This document shows positions 56,501 through 64,000 of a stretch of 64,000 nt of DNA, piece after piece. This DNA comes from Cyanoderma ruficeps. Taxonomy: Eukaryota; Chordata; Aves; Passeriformes; Timaliidae. The first letter of the stretch is position 1, and each line of letters opens with the position of its first letter. The notes below the pieces were generated by a model, which saw nothing but the letters and a program-made list of their open reading frames with translations, did no database searches and was not told the origin of the DNA. The stretch lies in NCBI GenBank assembly GCA_008694505.1, contig VZDJ01000623.1:12088443-12152442 (forward strand). The letters are read 5' to 3'. Both the position numbers and the translations under genes were made by a program.

Positions 56501-56895
56501 AATGTTTAGAATAAAATAATTTATTATATATTAATTCTGGTTAACCAGGCATGATTTGAGATTTTCACAGTCTGCAAGATATTAAGTATTCATTAACATT
56601 TAAAGCCGTTAGATGACACAGTTGAGCAATAAATGATTCATTTAGTCCCTGTTAAAGTAAATGTGCATTGGTTTCTGCCTAGAAGATAAGTGGTGGCTGT
56701 CTTTGTTTTCAATTATTTTCCGCATTCTTGCTTTATTTATTCTGTGCACTTCATTGGCTTGTCTTTCTCTCTTTTCCTGAAACAGAAGAAGAAGAAGTGG
56801 AAAATTTTGATGTTTCCAGTCTGCCTGAAGAGGTGCTGCAGAACATAGAAGCTGACAGTTACTGGTGCATGAGCAAGTTGCTTGATGGCATTCAG
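5534..56895 (+). CDS. TBC1D22A: TBC1D22A, TBC-domain Rab GTPase-activating protein (5' part, exons 1-9; 3' part outside window)
   Basis: TBC-domain proteins speed GTP hydrolysis by Rab GTPases; TBC1D22A is a Golgi-linked member reported to bind ACBD3. Seen here: nine exons (62, 57, 341, 180, 71, 129, 63, 115 and 110 nt) join through GT-AG introns of phases 2, 2, 1, 1, 0, 0, 0 and 1 into 376 uninterrupted codons. The protein opens MASDGGRKQFWKRS, has VSTFQEFESNTSDAWD near residues 58-73, and enters the TBC domain near residue 220. The arginine-finger motif IHIDIPR is at 281-287 and the glutamine-finger motif GYVQGIND at 318-325. The human protein as I recall it has about 517 residues and the same exon junctions, so about 140 residues (from the DNYTF-type exon onward) are missing because the window ends. 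The paralogue TBC1D22B is disfavoured: its N-terminus and LLAIAAENLN-equivalent segment differ. No frameshift or internal stop is present. Confidence 0.96.
5596..7955 (+). other. TBC1D22A: TBC1D22A intron 1
   Basis: A 2,360-bp phase-2 intron. The first 250 bp belong to the CpG island; the rest is AT-rich with no recognised repeat. The open frames at 5913-6348 and 6534-6940 overlap on both strands and look like chance. Confidence 0.9.
7956..8012 (+). CDS. TBC1D22A: TBC1D22A coding exon 2
   Basis: This 57-nt exon encodes residues 21-40 in part (SIQHVYGAQHPPFDPLLHGT across its junctions). It follows a TTTCTTTTTCTTTAG acceptor and ends at a GTAAGT donor at 8013. Both flanking introns are phase 2, so the exon can be skipped without a frameshift. 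The SIQHVYGAQHPPFDP segment is typical of the TBC1D22 N-terminus. It is too short to stand out as an open reading frame and was placed by protein similarity plus splice sites. Confidence 0.95.
8013..9719 (+). other. TBC1D22A: TBC1D22A intron 2
   Basis: A 1,707-bp phase-2 intron. It carries a short CR1 tail at 8789-8868 and T-rich low-complexity sequence at about 9428-9478. Nothing else was recognised. Confidence 0.9.
8789..8868 (+). repeat. CR1 LINE 3' tail fragment
   Basis: The sequence reads like the end of a CR1 element: a 'gatgaccctacttgagcagg' block, then a 'gggccagatgacc' block, then 'cccttccc' and a terminal 'ccattctgtga'. Only the 3' end is present, as is usual for 5'-truncated CR1 insertions. 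Confidence 0.75.
9720..10060 (+). CDS. TBC1D22A: TBC1D22A coding exon 3 (N-terminal regulatory region)
   Basis: The largest coding exon seen (341 nt) encodes residues 40-154. The acceptor is TTTTTTAACAG and the donor GTATGA at 10061. It holds PTTPVKLKKVSTFQEFESNTSDAWD (about 49-73, in which KKVS is a basophilic-kinase-like site), an acidic run DDDDE at 76-80, the helix-like LLAIAAENLNTEVVMETAHKV segment, and then a Gln/Glu-rich stretch at about 109-129. The first half matches the mammalian protein closely as I recall it; the Gln/Glu-rich part diverges. It ends in a Ser-rich segment, RLVKSISEGH. Reading on past the donor soon meets a stop, consistent with splicing here. Confidence 0.96.
10061..10335 (+). 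other. TBC1D22A: TBC1D22A intron 3
   Basis: A 275-bp phase-1 intron, the shortest here, with no repeat. Confidence 0.92.
10336..10515 (+). CDS. TBC1D22A: TBC1D22A coding exon 4 (14-3-3-type motif, linker to TBC domain)
   Basis: This 180-nt exon, phase 1 on both sides, encodes residues 154-213 and the first base of codon 214. It contains RSQSLP at 164-169, which fits the mode-1 14-3-3 consensus R-S-x-pS-x-P, and ends with the conserved helix EREASRLDKFKQLLAGPNTDL that leads into the TBC domain. The acceptor is CCCTTCAG; the donor GTGAGT follows the last exon base at 10515. It is separated from exon 3 by only 275 bp and from exon 5 by 13.8 kb. Confidence 0.96.
15789..16180 (-). repeat. CR1 LINE fragment, reverse-transcriptase region (decayed)
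   Basis: Read on the minus strand this shows decayed CR1 ORF2. The order is KAFDTVPH (near 16145-16175), a degraded SGVPPRSTLGQN in place of the usual P-Q-G-S-V-L-G-P, then CTLNKLADDTKL, the catalytic A-D-D block, followed by a stop, and further on DLDGLKRWAQANP. Frameshifts and stops mean it is dead. The 3' part of the element is absent at this place. The boundaries are approximate. Confidence 0.85.
18868..18895. repeat. Small tandem duplication, 12-bp unit
   Basis: The unit TAATAACTCCAG occurs twice back to back, followed by TAAT. Confidence 0.85.
19808..20225 (-). repeat. CR1 LINE 3' fragment with C-terminal ORF2 remnant
   Basis: On the minus strand two overlapping frames give RLRELGLFSLEKRRLWTDIV and then FRLDIKKKFFTVKMVKHWNR with LPRQVVNVPSLETF, the conserved C-terminal end of CR1 ORF2. 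The element's 3' end lies at about 19808 (TCATAGAATAG on the plus strand). A frameshift between the two blocks shows decay. Confidence 0.9.
21197..21233. repeat. Small tandem duplication, 20-bp period
   Basis: The 17-mer AGGTTATTAAATACAAT occurs at 21197-21213 and again at 21217-21233. Confidence 0.85.
24312..24382 (+). CDS. TBC1D22A: TBC1D22A coding exon 5 (start of TBC domain)
   Basis: Encodes residues 214-237 (DELRKLSWSGIPKRVRPIAWKLLS across the junction). The segment W-S-G-I-P-x-x-x-R-P-x-x-W-K-L-L is the first conserved block of the TBC domain. The acceptor is TTTTAATAG and the donor GTAAGT at 24383, leaving phase 0. At 71 nt it was found only from the protein pattern and splice sites. 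It joins exactly in frame to both neighbours. Confidence 0.95.
26551..26671 (+). repeat. CR1 LINE 3' tail fragment
   Basis: It runs from 'cctggaaatgtttaaagcc' through 'ggttgg'-like and 'gaactagatgatctttaagg' blocks to 'ttccaacacaaatg' and 'catgattctat'. Compared with typical CR1 tails it lacks the 'cctgcccatggcagg' block between 'tagtggaagg' and 'ggagttgg'. Confidence 0.88.
27768..27982 (-). repeat. CR1 LINE 3' fragment
   Basis: On the plus strand it starts 'atagaatcatagaattgaa' and 'ggttggaaaggacctttaag', then 'agtccaacc', 'ggcagcctgttccaatgctt' and 'tttccgtgaagaaa', which is the reverse complement of a CR1 3' end. It lies 425 bp upstream of exon 6. Confidence 0.9.
28408..28536 (+). CDS. 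TBC1D22A: TBC1D22A coding exon 6 (TBC domain)
   Basis: Encodes residues 238-280, beginning GYLPANVDRRESTLQRKRKE and ending YYDSRNDENHQDTYRQ. The acceptor is TTTTTTCAG and the donor GTAGAG at 28537, weaker than the other donors because it lacks the usual A-A-G at +3 to +5. It is 129 nt, phase 0 on both sides, so skipping keeps the frame. A longer open reading frame runs across this place (28307-28540) in a different frame and is not the coding one. Confidence 0.96.
28537..29673 (+). other. TBC1D22A: TBC1D22A intron 6
   Basis: A 1,137-bp phase-0 intron with a short CR1 tail at 29265-29318. Confidence 0.9.
29265..29318 (+). repeat. CR1 LINE 3' terminal fragment (very short)
   Basis: Only the last 50 or so bases are recognisable: 'gacttgatgagcctacaag', 'tttgtaacctt' and 'gtgattctatgat'. 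It is short and diverged, so the call rests on the terminal motif. Confidence 0.6.
29674..29736 (+). CDS. TBC1D22A: TBC1D22A coding exon 7 (arginine finger)
   Basis: A 63-nt exon encoding residues 281-301. It opens with IHIDIPR, the I-x-x-D-x-x-R motif whose Arg (residue 287) is the catalytic arginine finger of TBC GAPs, and goes on with MSPEVLRLQPKVTE. The acceptor is TTTGTCTAATTAG and the donor GTAAGA at 29737. Both sides are phase 0. The MSPEVLRLQPK stretch is the TBC1D22A form; the 22B paralogue differs here, which supports the paralogue call. Confidence 0.96.
29737..35348 (+). other. TBC1D22A: TBC1D22A intron 7
   Basis: A 5,612-bp phase-0 intron. A CR1 fragment fills 34930-35262, close to the acceptor. 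The minus-strand open frame of 124 codons at 33855-34229 has no recognisable domain and is probably chance. Confidence 0.9.
34930..35262 (+). repeat. CR1 LINE 3' fragment close to exon 8
   Basis: The first part encodes SLMTSDRTQRNGTKLS, the ORF2 C-terminal block. It then reads 'ggatatcaggaaaagg', 'gcactggagcaggctcccc', 'agggccaggagttggactc', 'gatcctgatgggtccctttc' and 'aggatattctataattctg'. It keeps more of its ORF2 reading than the others and may be among the younger copies here. It ends 86 bp before exon 8. Confidence 0.92.
35349..35463 (+). CDS. TBC1D22A: TBC1D22A coding exon 8 (glutamine finger)
   Basis: Encodes residues 302-339 and the first base of codon 340 (IFERILFIWAIRHPASGYVQ, then GINDLVTPFFVVFICEYI). 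Y-V-Q at 319-321 gives the catalytic glutamine finger that replaces the Rab switch glutamine. The acceptor is CTTTTTTTCAG-like (pyrimidine run then CAG) and the donor GTAAGA at 35464, leaving phase 1. A CR1 fragment ends 86 bp before the exon. This is the most conserved segment in the window. Confidence 0.97.
41281..41310. repeat. AT microsatellite, interrupted
   Basis: Alternating A and T with short interruptions in intron 8. Confidence 0.75.
47122..47140. repeat. A8G11 homopolymer junction
   Basis: Eight A directly followed by eleven G. Confidence 0.85.
53177..53197. repeat. G-rich tract with ambiguous base
   Basis: GGC, then nine G, then N at 53189, C and seven G. The N marks unresolved sequence, so the true length is uncertain. 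Confidence 0.85.
56786..56895 (+). CDS. TBC1D22A: TBC1D22A coding exon 9 (last coding exon in window)
   Basis: Encodes residues 340-376: an acidic EEEEVENFDVSSLPEEV segment followed by the conserved helix IEADSYWCMSKLLDGIQ. The acceptor is TTTTCCTGAAACAG, chosen because only this cut joins exon 8 in frame and gives the same number of residues as the human protein as I recall it (E-A-E-E there, E-E-E-E here). The donor GTAAAT at 56896 leaves phase 0. The following exon should begin with Asp-Asn-Tyr-Thr; it was not seen before the window ends. Confidence 0.95.
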
Positions 56896-58314
56896 GTAAA
56901 TTGATTTTTCCTGTCTGTAAGTAGTGGAGTTAACTGATTAATGTCACGGCTTTGAACTACTTTAAGGCTGAAAAACAGTACATCTATGAAAAACAGAGAA
57001 GTCAATTTTCTGATTGGAGAAATCCACTGCGAGTTTGGCATAGAAAGAAAACTGAAAACAAACCCCGTGCAACTTCTCATCATCAAAATGTCTGCATGTT
57101 TTATTGTGTTTGATGTTCTAGAGCAGAACAGAAACCTCCAGTTCTAGATACAAGTTTTGCAAATCTGGTGCCAAGCATGAAGAATAGTTGCTCAAGATCT
57201 CACTGCAGTGGTAAAAACCTGGCTTATTTATTAATTTTTAAGTTGTTAATATAGCAGCCTAAAAGTGATCACTGCCTTAATAGTTTCTGAAGTTATATTT
57301 GTATTTTTAAAATGCTTACTTAAAACTTGATACTTACGCTACTTCACTGAGTGTTTGAATTTTTTCTATGTAGAAAAGCTATAAATGAAGGCACAATTTT
57401 TTGTTACATGCAGCAAGTTGGAGTCTAATAATGGTAGATTTTTGTGTAAATGTTCATGGACTTAAAAGTTGATGAGGATTAGAAGTATCTACATATCCTT
57501 TGACATATTTTAATATGAATGTTTTGTTGGCTAAGGCGCATTGTGAATTGAAACCTGTAACAGTTCATTTTTGACAAAATGGTTATAGAATTGAGTCAGC
57601 AACAAAAGGCTTTAACTTTTTTGAAGATGTTTTAAGTGTTTTTCTCCTGGTCAAAGTCAAATAGCTTAGTGTTTTATGTAGCATTTTTGAAATGCATATT
57701 CATTTTCTCACGTCAATTCCTGTAACAAATGCTGGTTTGCTTATGTCAATCTCTCAGAACTCCTAAATTTTAAAGTATTTGACCACATAGCAAAAATATG
57801 CGAAGAGTTATAAAGAAAAAAGCAAGAGCTTGAAATCTACTGGAAAGGAAGAAAGCCAAGTAAAGAAATGCAAACCCTTTAACTGTTTTACCTGCTTCTG
57901 GAACATCATTGTCACTGGCCTGTTGCTTTATTTTTTTTCTAGGAAAGGAAGTTCACAGATTAGGTAACTTCTCCTTAAAATTCTATTTTCATACAAAATC
58001 ATCAGGTACTGAGAAACAAAATATGGAAACCAATTGCAATGGAATTAAACTGCATAGATGAAAATTTAAGCTGTTATATAAATGGAATAGTGTTGGATGT
58101 ATTCAAGGATGCACTCATCTATCAAAAGGAGGCTTGAAAGATTATGCTAGTGGTGTGACTAATGATGTTACAGTTAATTCACTGCTACTGCAGTGCTGCT
58201 GAAGTAAGAGGGTTTCTTGTTTTTCATCTCCCATTCTCCTGTGTTGTTTCCTTTCTGTGATGATACCGATTTACTTAACAGATGAAACAGTCACGTGGTG
58301 AAACAGCAGGTTGA

Positions 58315-58975
58315 GTTGGTTGGAAGAACTAACCCTGTAGAGAAGGGCTTGGCATACTGGTGGACATGACCAGCAGTGTGCACTTGCAGCCCAGAAAACC
58401 AGCTGTGTCCTGGGCTGCATGCAAAGCAGGTGGGCTGCAAGGTGAGGGAGGGGATTTTCCCCTCTACTCTGTTCTTGTGAGACCCCCACCTGGAGTAGTG
58501 AAGCCATTTCAGGGATCCCCAGCATAGGACAGACATGGACCTGTTGGAGTGGGTCCAGAGGAGGGCCATGAAGGTGATCAGAGGCCTGAAGCATCTCTCT
58601 TATGAGGAAAGGCTGAGAAGATTGACCTTGTTCAGCCTGGAGAGGAGAAGGCTCTGGGGAGATGTTACTGTAACCTTTTAGTACTTAAAAGGAGCTTTTA
58701 AGAAAGCTGGAGGGAGACTTTTTACCACGGCCTGTAGTGATAGGACAAGGGGCAACATTTCAAACTGAGAATAGGTTTAAATAGGACATAAGGAGTACAC
58801 TTTCTATGATGAGGGAGCCCAAAGCAGTGAATGTCCTCTTCCTGGAGGTGTTCAAGGTCAAGACTGATGTGGCTTTGAACAGCCTGATCAAGCTGTGAGG
58901 CTATCCCTGCCCACAGCAGGAGGTTTGGACTAGATGAACTTTAAAGATTCCCAGTGGATTCACTGTGTGATGCTG
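58315..58975 (+). repeat. CR1 LINE 3' fragment, longest in window
   Basis: It begins with 'ccctgtagagaagggcttgg' and 'ctggtggacatga', passes 'tcctgggctgcatgcaa', 'ggagtgggtccagaggaggg', 'tatgaggaaaggctgagaag' and 'ttcagcctggagaggagaag', and ends near 'ggtttggactagatgaac' and 'cactgtgtgatgctg'. This covers the last part of ORF2 and the 3' tail. Stops and indels disable it. Open frames on the opposite strand at 58271-58594 are its antisense shadow. Confidence 0.92.
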
Positions 58976-60214
58976 TAGTTTTGGCTGACTTGCATTCTGG
59001 ATGCACAATCATTTTTCTCTGAAAATATGGCATAGAAGGCTCCTGTGTGATTTTGTCTGAGATGTCTGAATGAACTGTATAGGGTTATGTGACATATGGT
59101 AACTACAATCAAAGAATCTCTGCAGAGTATTTCCATTAATTTATTTGTCAATATACGCTTCCATTTCATGTCGCTCTACCAGTATTGAATAAGTTTAAAG
59201 AGTGCAATTTGATAAAAGTTAGGGCCATCTTGTGAAATTTTTGGCTAATATGAGCTAGATACATTTTTTTGTGTTTCATCTTTTCAATGCAGAAGGGTGT
59301 AATGGAAGAATGATTGTATGATTGTATTTGTACCCTTTTACTACTCTTAACAGAAAACTCATTTATTTTTCCAGTCCATCCAGACAGTCTCATTTTCTTT
59401 ATTCTCGAATTGTCAAAGGTTTTATTAAGACATATTGCATTTCTTGCTCGAATTTTACCACACATAGTATCTTTTATTTCTTCATTCCTCTCTCATCTTA
59501 CCTTTCTCCCTTATGTATCCAGTGTGACTATGTATTTTTAATATAAGGTTGCATCTTTGAATCACAGAGACCTGTGCAATGAAGAATAGGAGTTGGCATT
59601 GGGCAGCTGGATAGTCACTCTCTGACATGCATACAGTTCTTAGCTGAGAGAAGAAATAAAAACGTGTTCAAATCATCTGTCGCTTTAGCAGATTCCTCTG
59701 TGGGTTTTTTTTTGTCATCTGGAGATTCCTATGCAAGTATGTTTTTGGATCCAGCTAGAGAGTTTGCAGAACTTTTCCAGCAGTTAATCTTTTGATCTTG
59801 CATGACAATTTAATCTATTTTTTGTTCTTAGATTACTTTGCATCTTCTTTCTCTGTTGGTTGTCTCTAAGTTTAGGCTTCTAAGCAACTGTGCATATGTC
59901 ATATCACAGTTTGATTAAAGTTTTAAAAATTGATCTAAAAAATACTAGGACTCTTTAAATATAAATTAATCTCTCTAAAATATCATTTAATCTTGAAATC
60001 TATAGCTGTCTTCTAGCAGTCAATTTTGGATGATGGTGTGTGTAATGGTTTTCCTTTTCAGTGGTTCATGAATCTGTGCTCTAAATTTTTTCTTTAGTTT
60101 TTGTCCCAGAAAAACTATGCCTAACTGCAATTGCTTCTTATTTATTTCAGGAGAGCAAATGACAGCTTCTGAAATCGTAAGAGCACAGGATAATTCTGCT
60201 CCATCTAGGGCCAG

Positions 60215-60655
60215 CTCTGAGATCAGGCTGAGTTTCTGAAGGCTTTGTCCAGTTGGGTCTTGAACCCCCCAAAGACAGAGACTTCACAGTCTCTGCGGGT
60301 TAACCTATTCCAGTGCTTCTTTGTCCTTATATTGAAATTTCTCCCCAGTAGGCTGATGGAGCATTTTTTGTTTATGCTGCTTGTCTCTCCCCTTCCCACT
60401 GTGCACCACTATTAAAAATGGATGTTGGTCATCTTGATAACACGGGTTTTATCAGGCTGTGATTAGGTGCTCATGGAACTTTCATTTCTTCAGGCTGAAC
60501 AAGCCCAGTTTCCCCAGCCTCTCAAAGAGCATATGCTCCATATCTCTGAGCGTCTTGATGACCTTTTGCTCTTGCTTCAGTTTTTTCTGAAGTTTATTGC
60601 CTTTTTCTTGTATCAGGGTCCCTAAAACTGGATGTGGTATTTTAGATGTGATCTT
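60215..60655 (-). repeat. CR1 LINE fragment, inverted relative to 58315-58975
   Basis: On the plus strand: 'ctttgtccagttgggtcttg', 'acttcacagtctctgcgggt', 'cctattccagtgcttc', 'caggctgaacaagcccag', 'ccccagcctctcaaagagc' and 'gggtccctaaaactggatg'. This is the reverse complement of the CR1 ORF2 end. On the minus strand the ORF2 block reads ERLGKLGLFSLKK. The true 3' tail with the terminal repeat is not evident. Confidence 0.85.
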
Positions 60656-60784
60656 GAAATACAAGAAATTATTTTTAAACATTTGAAGGAAAATCTGCAC
60701 AGTAAATATGGAACTCTGGAACTGTTTGGTCAGAGAGGTTGTAGGATCCTCATCCTGAAAGTTCAAAACCACATGGCCTTGAGG

Positions 60785-60870
60785 ATCTTGCTCCAGGTGA
60801 CTTGGCTTTGGGCAGTGCTTGGACTTCTTTGGCCTCCAGAGGTCCCTGCCAGCCTCTGTGATTCCACAAT
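60785..60870 (+). repeat. CR1 LINE 3' tail fragment
   Basis: Reads 'gatcttgctccaggtgactt', 'tgcttggacttctttggcct', 'ccagaggtccctgccagcct' and 'ctgtgattcc', a CR1 end in plus orientation only about 130 bp after the minus-strand fragment. Confidence 0.75.
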
Positions 60871-62555
60871 GAGTGCTGAGTGGAGATAATCACTTCCCTC
60901 CATCTGCTGGCTCAGGGGTCTGCTGGCTGGCTTTGTTACCGTGGCTTACAAGTGTCTCAGTCTGAGCTGTTAGGTCCTTTTCCACAGAACTCATCTCCAG
61001 TCTGTGTTCTTGCAAGATGTGCTGATTTATGCTGATATATAAAAACCTGCTTCTGAGGTTGTGTGTGGCCATATGCAAAATACCTCCTCCATGTGTGTGA
61101 TAAAGCTGGTTGTCTTTACAACGCCTCTAAACTGTAGATGATACATGGACATTTTTGGATTTTCATCATGTGGGAAAACTAGAATTATCCCATGAGTATT
61201 TTTCCATGTAATTAAGTAGACATTCCCATATATCCAGATTATTAACTTTTTTCCTATTATTAAATTGCCCTTTATAACACTTTCCTCAACAGTGTCTCAT
61301 TAACATTCAAGTAAAAAGATCACATTGATCTGTGCCACCTGAAAATGTAATGTTCATGTATAAAATAGAGTATAACTTTTCATTTAAAGTTCGAGTATAC
61401 TGGTAATAAAATAACCAAAGGGGAAATACATGCATTGCATAATGATCTAACAAGATGTATTAAAAATAGTACTAAAATATTAATATAATTATTTATCGGG
61501 CCTGGTAATTTTTAGAATAAAAGTGAGATAATTCATATCCCTGAACTAGAGTGTGCTGAGGAACATATTAGCTATTTCTGATAAAATAACAAGTTTTATG
61601 ACCTTCAATGGGAATCCTGCAGAGTTCTTTCTCACTCCTGAGTTATGGAGAGTTGTTGCTAAGATATGCCTGAAGTCTGGATGATGGATGGATGAATGGA
61701 AGGAATGGTGCTTGGAAAGCTTTTCAGGGGTCTGCTGGATCAGTAACATGAGCATGCATTTCAGCTGTTGAGAAGTATGTGCAGAAATAACTCTCCTGAA
61801 AAATCTTCACAGATCCTTAGGTTTATTTGAAAGGAAAAAATAGGTCAGTTATGGCTTTCTTTGTACTTTTTTATTGAACTCCTGCAAGAAAAGTTTCTTA
61901 GTTATGTCTGCAATTCACCTGGGTGGTTAGTTTAGGGCTATGCTGAATTGCAGATCTGTTTTCTGTGTGTATGAGTTTGTTGGCCTCCCTTTGGAGGCTA
62001 ATAATGCAGTTTTCCAGCCTGTCACTGAGAGTAAAATTTTCAGGAAGACAACAAATCTATTTGTAATCAGTAGATGAAATACACTGTGCTATGAGTATAC
62101 TTTAGCATAAAATATTTTGTCCTCTACCTAAAATTTGCAGCATCAGCTTTTGGGATTCTACTATGTTTGTATTTATGATTTCTAGCTCTCACCCAGATTT
62201 GAACTGTTGTCTGGTCTATGATGTAATCCAAAAATATACCTGAGCACTTTTGTCATTGCTACTTTAATATATTTTCAGTTATAAAACTTTTAGTTTCTGT
62301 GATTTGTAATACATCCACTTGTGTAAAACTGAGGTTTGATTACACAGACGAGTGGAAGGTTGGATCTTTGGTTCTGATTCTGTGGATGCTACTCTAACAT
62401 GATAATCAGTACCTACATTTTACATTTTAATAACCTGTTGCTTTTTTGTCCTTTTATGTAGGAATAAGTAAGATACTGTTTGGCATGTAATAAATTTTGG
62501 GCTGCAGTATGTTTTAAATATTTTTCCTACTACTCAGGACGTTTTGCGTTTTGAA

Positions 62556-62584
62556 AAGTCGGGCTTAATAATTAAGCCTGACTT
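62556..62584. repeat. 29-bp near-perfect palindrome
   Basis: Arms 62556-62569 and 62571-62584 pair over 14 positions, with a single G-T at 62561/62579, around a one-base centre at 62570. Confidence 0.85.
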
Positions 62585-63530
62585 AAGGGTTGACAGATCT
62601 TTTCTTCTAAAGGAAGTGTCTTGGAGTAATTATGGAACACGCTATGGACTGTGCTAACAGCATAGTCCAGCGCACTTGTGCGTTTGTTCTTGTGCATGCA
62701 CACTCTTGCCATCCTGAACTGTATTCAGGAGTGAGTTTACATTCTAATCTCTATCTTCAAGACACATTTTGGGTAAACTATGTGTCCATTGATAGTGTTA
62801 ATATACATGATGGATATCATTGTCTAGTGTCATGCTTCCCTCCCTCCTGTCCCCATCTTTTTGTATAACTTTCTGAGCAAGGTGAACCAAGATTTTTAAT
62901 AGGAATTTGCTTAGAGAAATAAAGAAATTCAGAAATATGTGAGTGAAGTACTTAAATGGATAAAAAGAAGAATTCAGGAGATCTCTTTATGATATAATGA
63001 GGATAAGAAAACCTTTTTCTTTCAGTTGTCATTTGTTCATGTTATAGTAGACTTGAACATACTAAATTGATGCATAGGAATTCTTAAATCTGTATCAGTA
63101 GAAAAAATAGACATCCAAGTCTGTATGACTTATACAGATTGCTTAGTGTATCTTCTATATTTAAAAGCTCTGATCTCATTGATAAAACCCTGCTAAAATG
63201 AGCAAACCACACATGAACACTTTGTGTCAAAACTTCCGATTTGCTTCTATTAATGTTTCTGATATTTTGTTCAGTATATTTTTGGTGAACAGTGTGTATG
63301 ACCTGAAAAGATGAGAAGCATTGTACCTATGCTTCTGCTTGGTTGCAGTCATTGTCAAATTACTGACAGTGTTTTTTCTTTTAGTTTGGCTGGCTCTGTT
63401 TCTCCTTCATGATGGCATGAAAAATTGTTTTCCATTCCTCTTCAGCTTGCTGCCTCTTCTTTTAAAATTATCCCATCATCACTATTAAGAGAAAAAGATG
63501 GGGGATTTTCTTCAGCTAGTGCCTATGAAA

Positions 63531-63588
63531 TCTCTCTCCCTCTTTCTCCCCCTCTTCTCTCTGCCCTGCCCCTGCCCCCTTCCCCCAG
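63531..63588 (+). repeat. Pyrimidine-rich tract ending in CAG
   Basis: Nearly 60 bp of mostly C and T ending CCCCCAG at 63588. It resembles a 3' splice site, but the next bases (TAGGAC) open with a stop in the phase-0 frame and do not match the expected Asp-Asn-Tyr-Thr exon. Confidence 0.65.
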
Positions 63589-64000
63589 TAGGACAGTACC
63601 AGTTAAATTTGTTATGAGCATTTTTCCAAGTTTCTTCCATTTGGAATTTCTCTACCCTTAAAAAAAAAGTAAAGGAATTAATTATTTTAAAAAATGTTTA
63701 GTGAAGCCTATAATATTAGAATTTTATTTTAAATTATAACAACTAGGTTTTGAGAAATCCTGCCAAACCTGGTTGTAGTTGCAGGGAAGTAGGGTGATTA
63801 TACCAGCTTCTACAGAATGAGTACAGACTACTGACACAAAGCTTTGAAGCTGAAGCAAGTTTTGATCTCTTGTGACATTATAAAGTCCTAACCTTCTGTA
63901 TTGTGAGGTGAAACTAATTATGTGTCAGTCTGAACTAGATACTCTAACCATTCAGCTGTGAAGTAGGTTAGCACAGTTCACTGAAAGTGTGTTGGAACCT

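Larger units (their letters stand above)
35464..56785 (+). other. TBC1D22A: TBC1D22A intron 8
   Basis: A 21.3-kb phase-1 intron, by far the longest here. I recognised no CR1 fragment in it. It holds an AT microsatellite (41281-41310), an A8G11 run (47122-47140) and a G tract with an N (53177-53197). Open frames such as 41434-41703 and 46191-46544 have no recognised homology. It may contain regulatory elements that reading alone cannot show. Confidence 0.85.
56896..64000 (+). other. TBC1D22A: TBC1D22A intron 9 (partial)
   Basis: At least 7.1 kb of phase-0 intron running off the window. It contains three CR1 fragments (58315-58975 plus, 60215-60655 minus, 60785-60870 plus), a 29-bp palindrome at 62556-62584 and a strong pyrimidine tract ending in AG at 63531-63588. 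The next exon was not found. Confidence 0.85.

Noticed and set aside
5534..56895. TBC1D22B as the identity of the gene
   Set aside because: The N-terminal block, the LLAIAAENLNTEVVMETA segment and MSPEVLRLQPK fit TBC1D22A; 22B differs at each as I recall it.
58271..58594. Two overlapping minus-strand open frames in intron 9
   Set aside because: They are antisense to a CR1 fragment that is itself dead.
1..64000. Novel multi-gene system, CRISPR array or phage-like cluster
   Set aside because: This is spliced vertebrate DNA with one known gene and CR1 repeats. No regularly spaced repeats, operons or clustered short genes were seen.

Overview
This window is vertebrate nuclear DNA, almost certainly from a bird. 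It is AT-rich and has GT-AG introns. Its only interspersed repeats I can recognise are fragments of CR1 LINEs, the main retroposon of birds and other sauropsids. A single N at 53189 shows it comes from an assembly. I cannot name the species.

The one gene I can support is the 5' two thirds of TBC1D22A, on the + strand. It encodes a Golgi-associated TBC-domain Rab GTPase-activating protein. Nine coding exons can be placed to the base: 5534-5595, 7956-8012, 9720-10060, 10336-10515, 24312-24382, 28408-28536, 29674-29736, 35349-35463 and 56786-56895. They join without a frame break into 1128 nt (376 codons). The human protein, as I recall it, has about 517 residues, so roughly the last 140, with the C-terminal half of the TBC domain, must lie beyond position 64000. 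No sequence for them was seen here. Both catalytic fingers of the TBC domain are present: Arg287 in exon 7 and Gln321 in exon 8.

Layout: 1-5140 is AT-rich DNA upstream of the gene with nothing I recognise. About 5150-5850 is a CpG island with a TATA-less promoter (GC boxes, inverted CCAAT box, ETS site, YY1-type CAAGATGGCGGC element) and a leader carrying three short upstream ORFs. 5534-10515 holds exons 1-4, which encode the N-terminal regulatory region. 10516-24311 is a 13.8 kb intron. 24312-35463 holds exons 5-8, the start of the catalytic domain. 35464-56785 is a 21.3 kb intron with no recognisable CR1, and after exon 9 at least 7.1 kb of intron 9 follows.

Nine CR1 fragments in both orientations lie in introns 2, 4, 5, 6, 7 and 9; all are old, 5'-truncated and inactive. 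I found no second protein-coding gene, RNA gene, CRISPR array or operon-like system. The more interesting points are at the level of gene structure: a 63-nt in-frame exon carrying the arginine finger, a leader with several upstream ORFs, a 14-3-3-type motif in another in-frame exon, a CR1 ending 86 bp before exon 8, and inverted CR1 pairs that could affect RNA folding.
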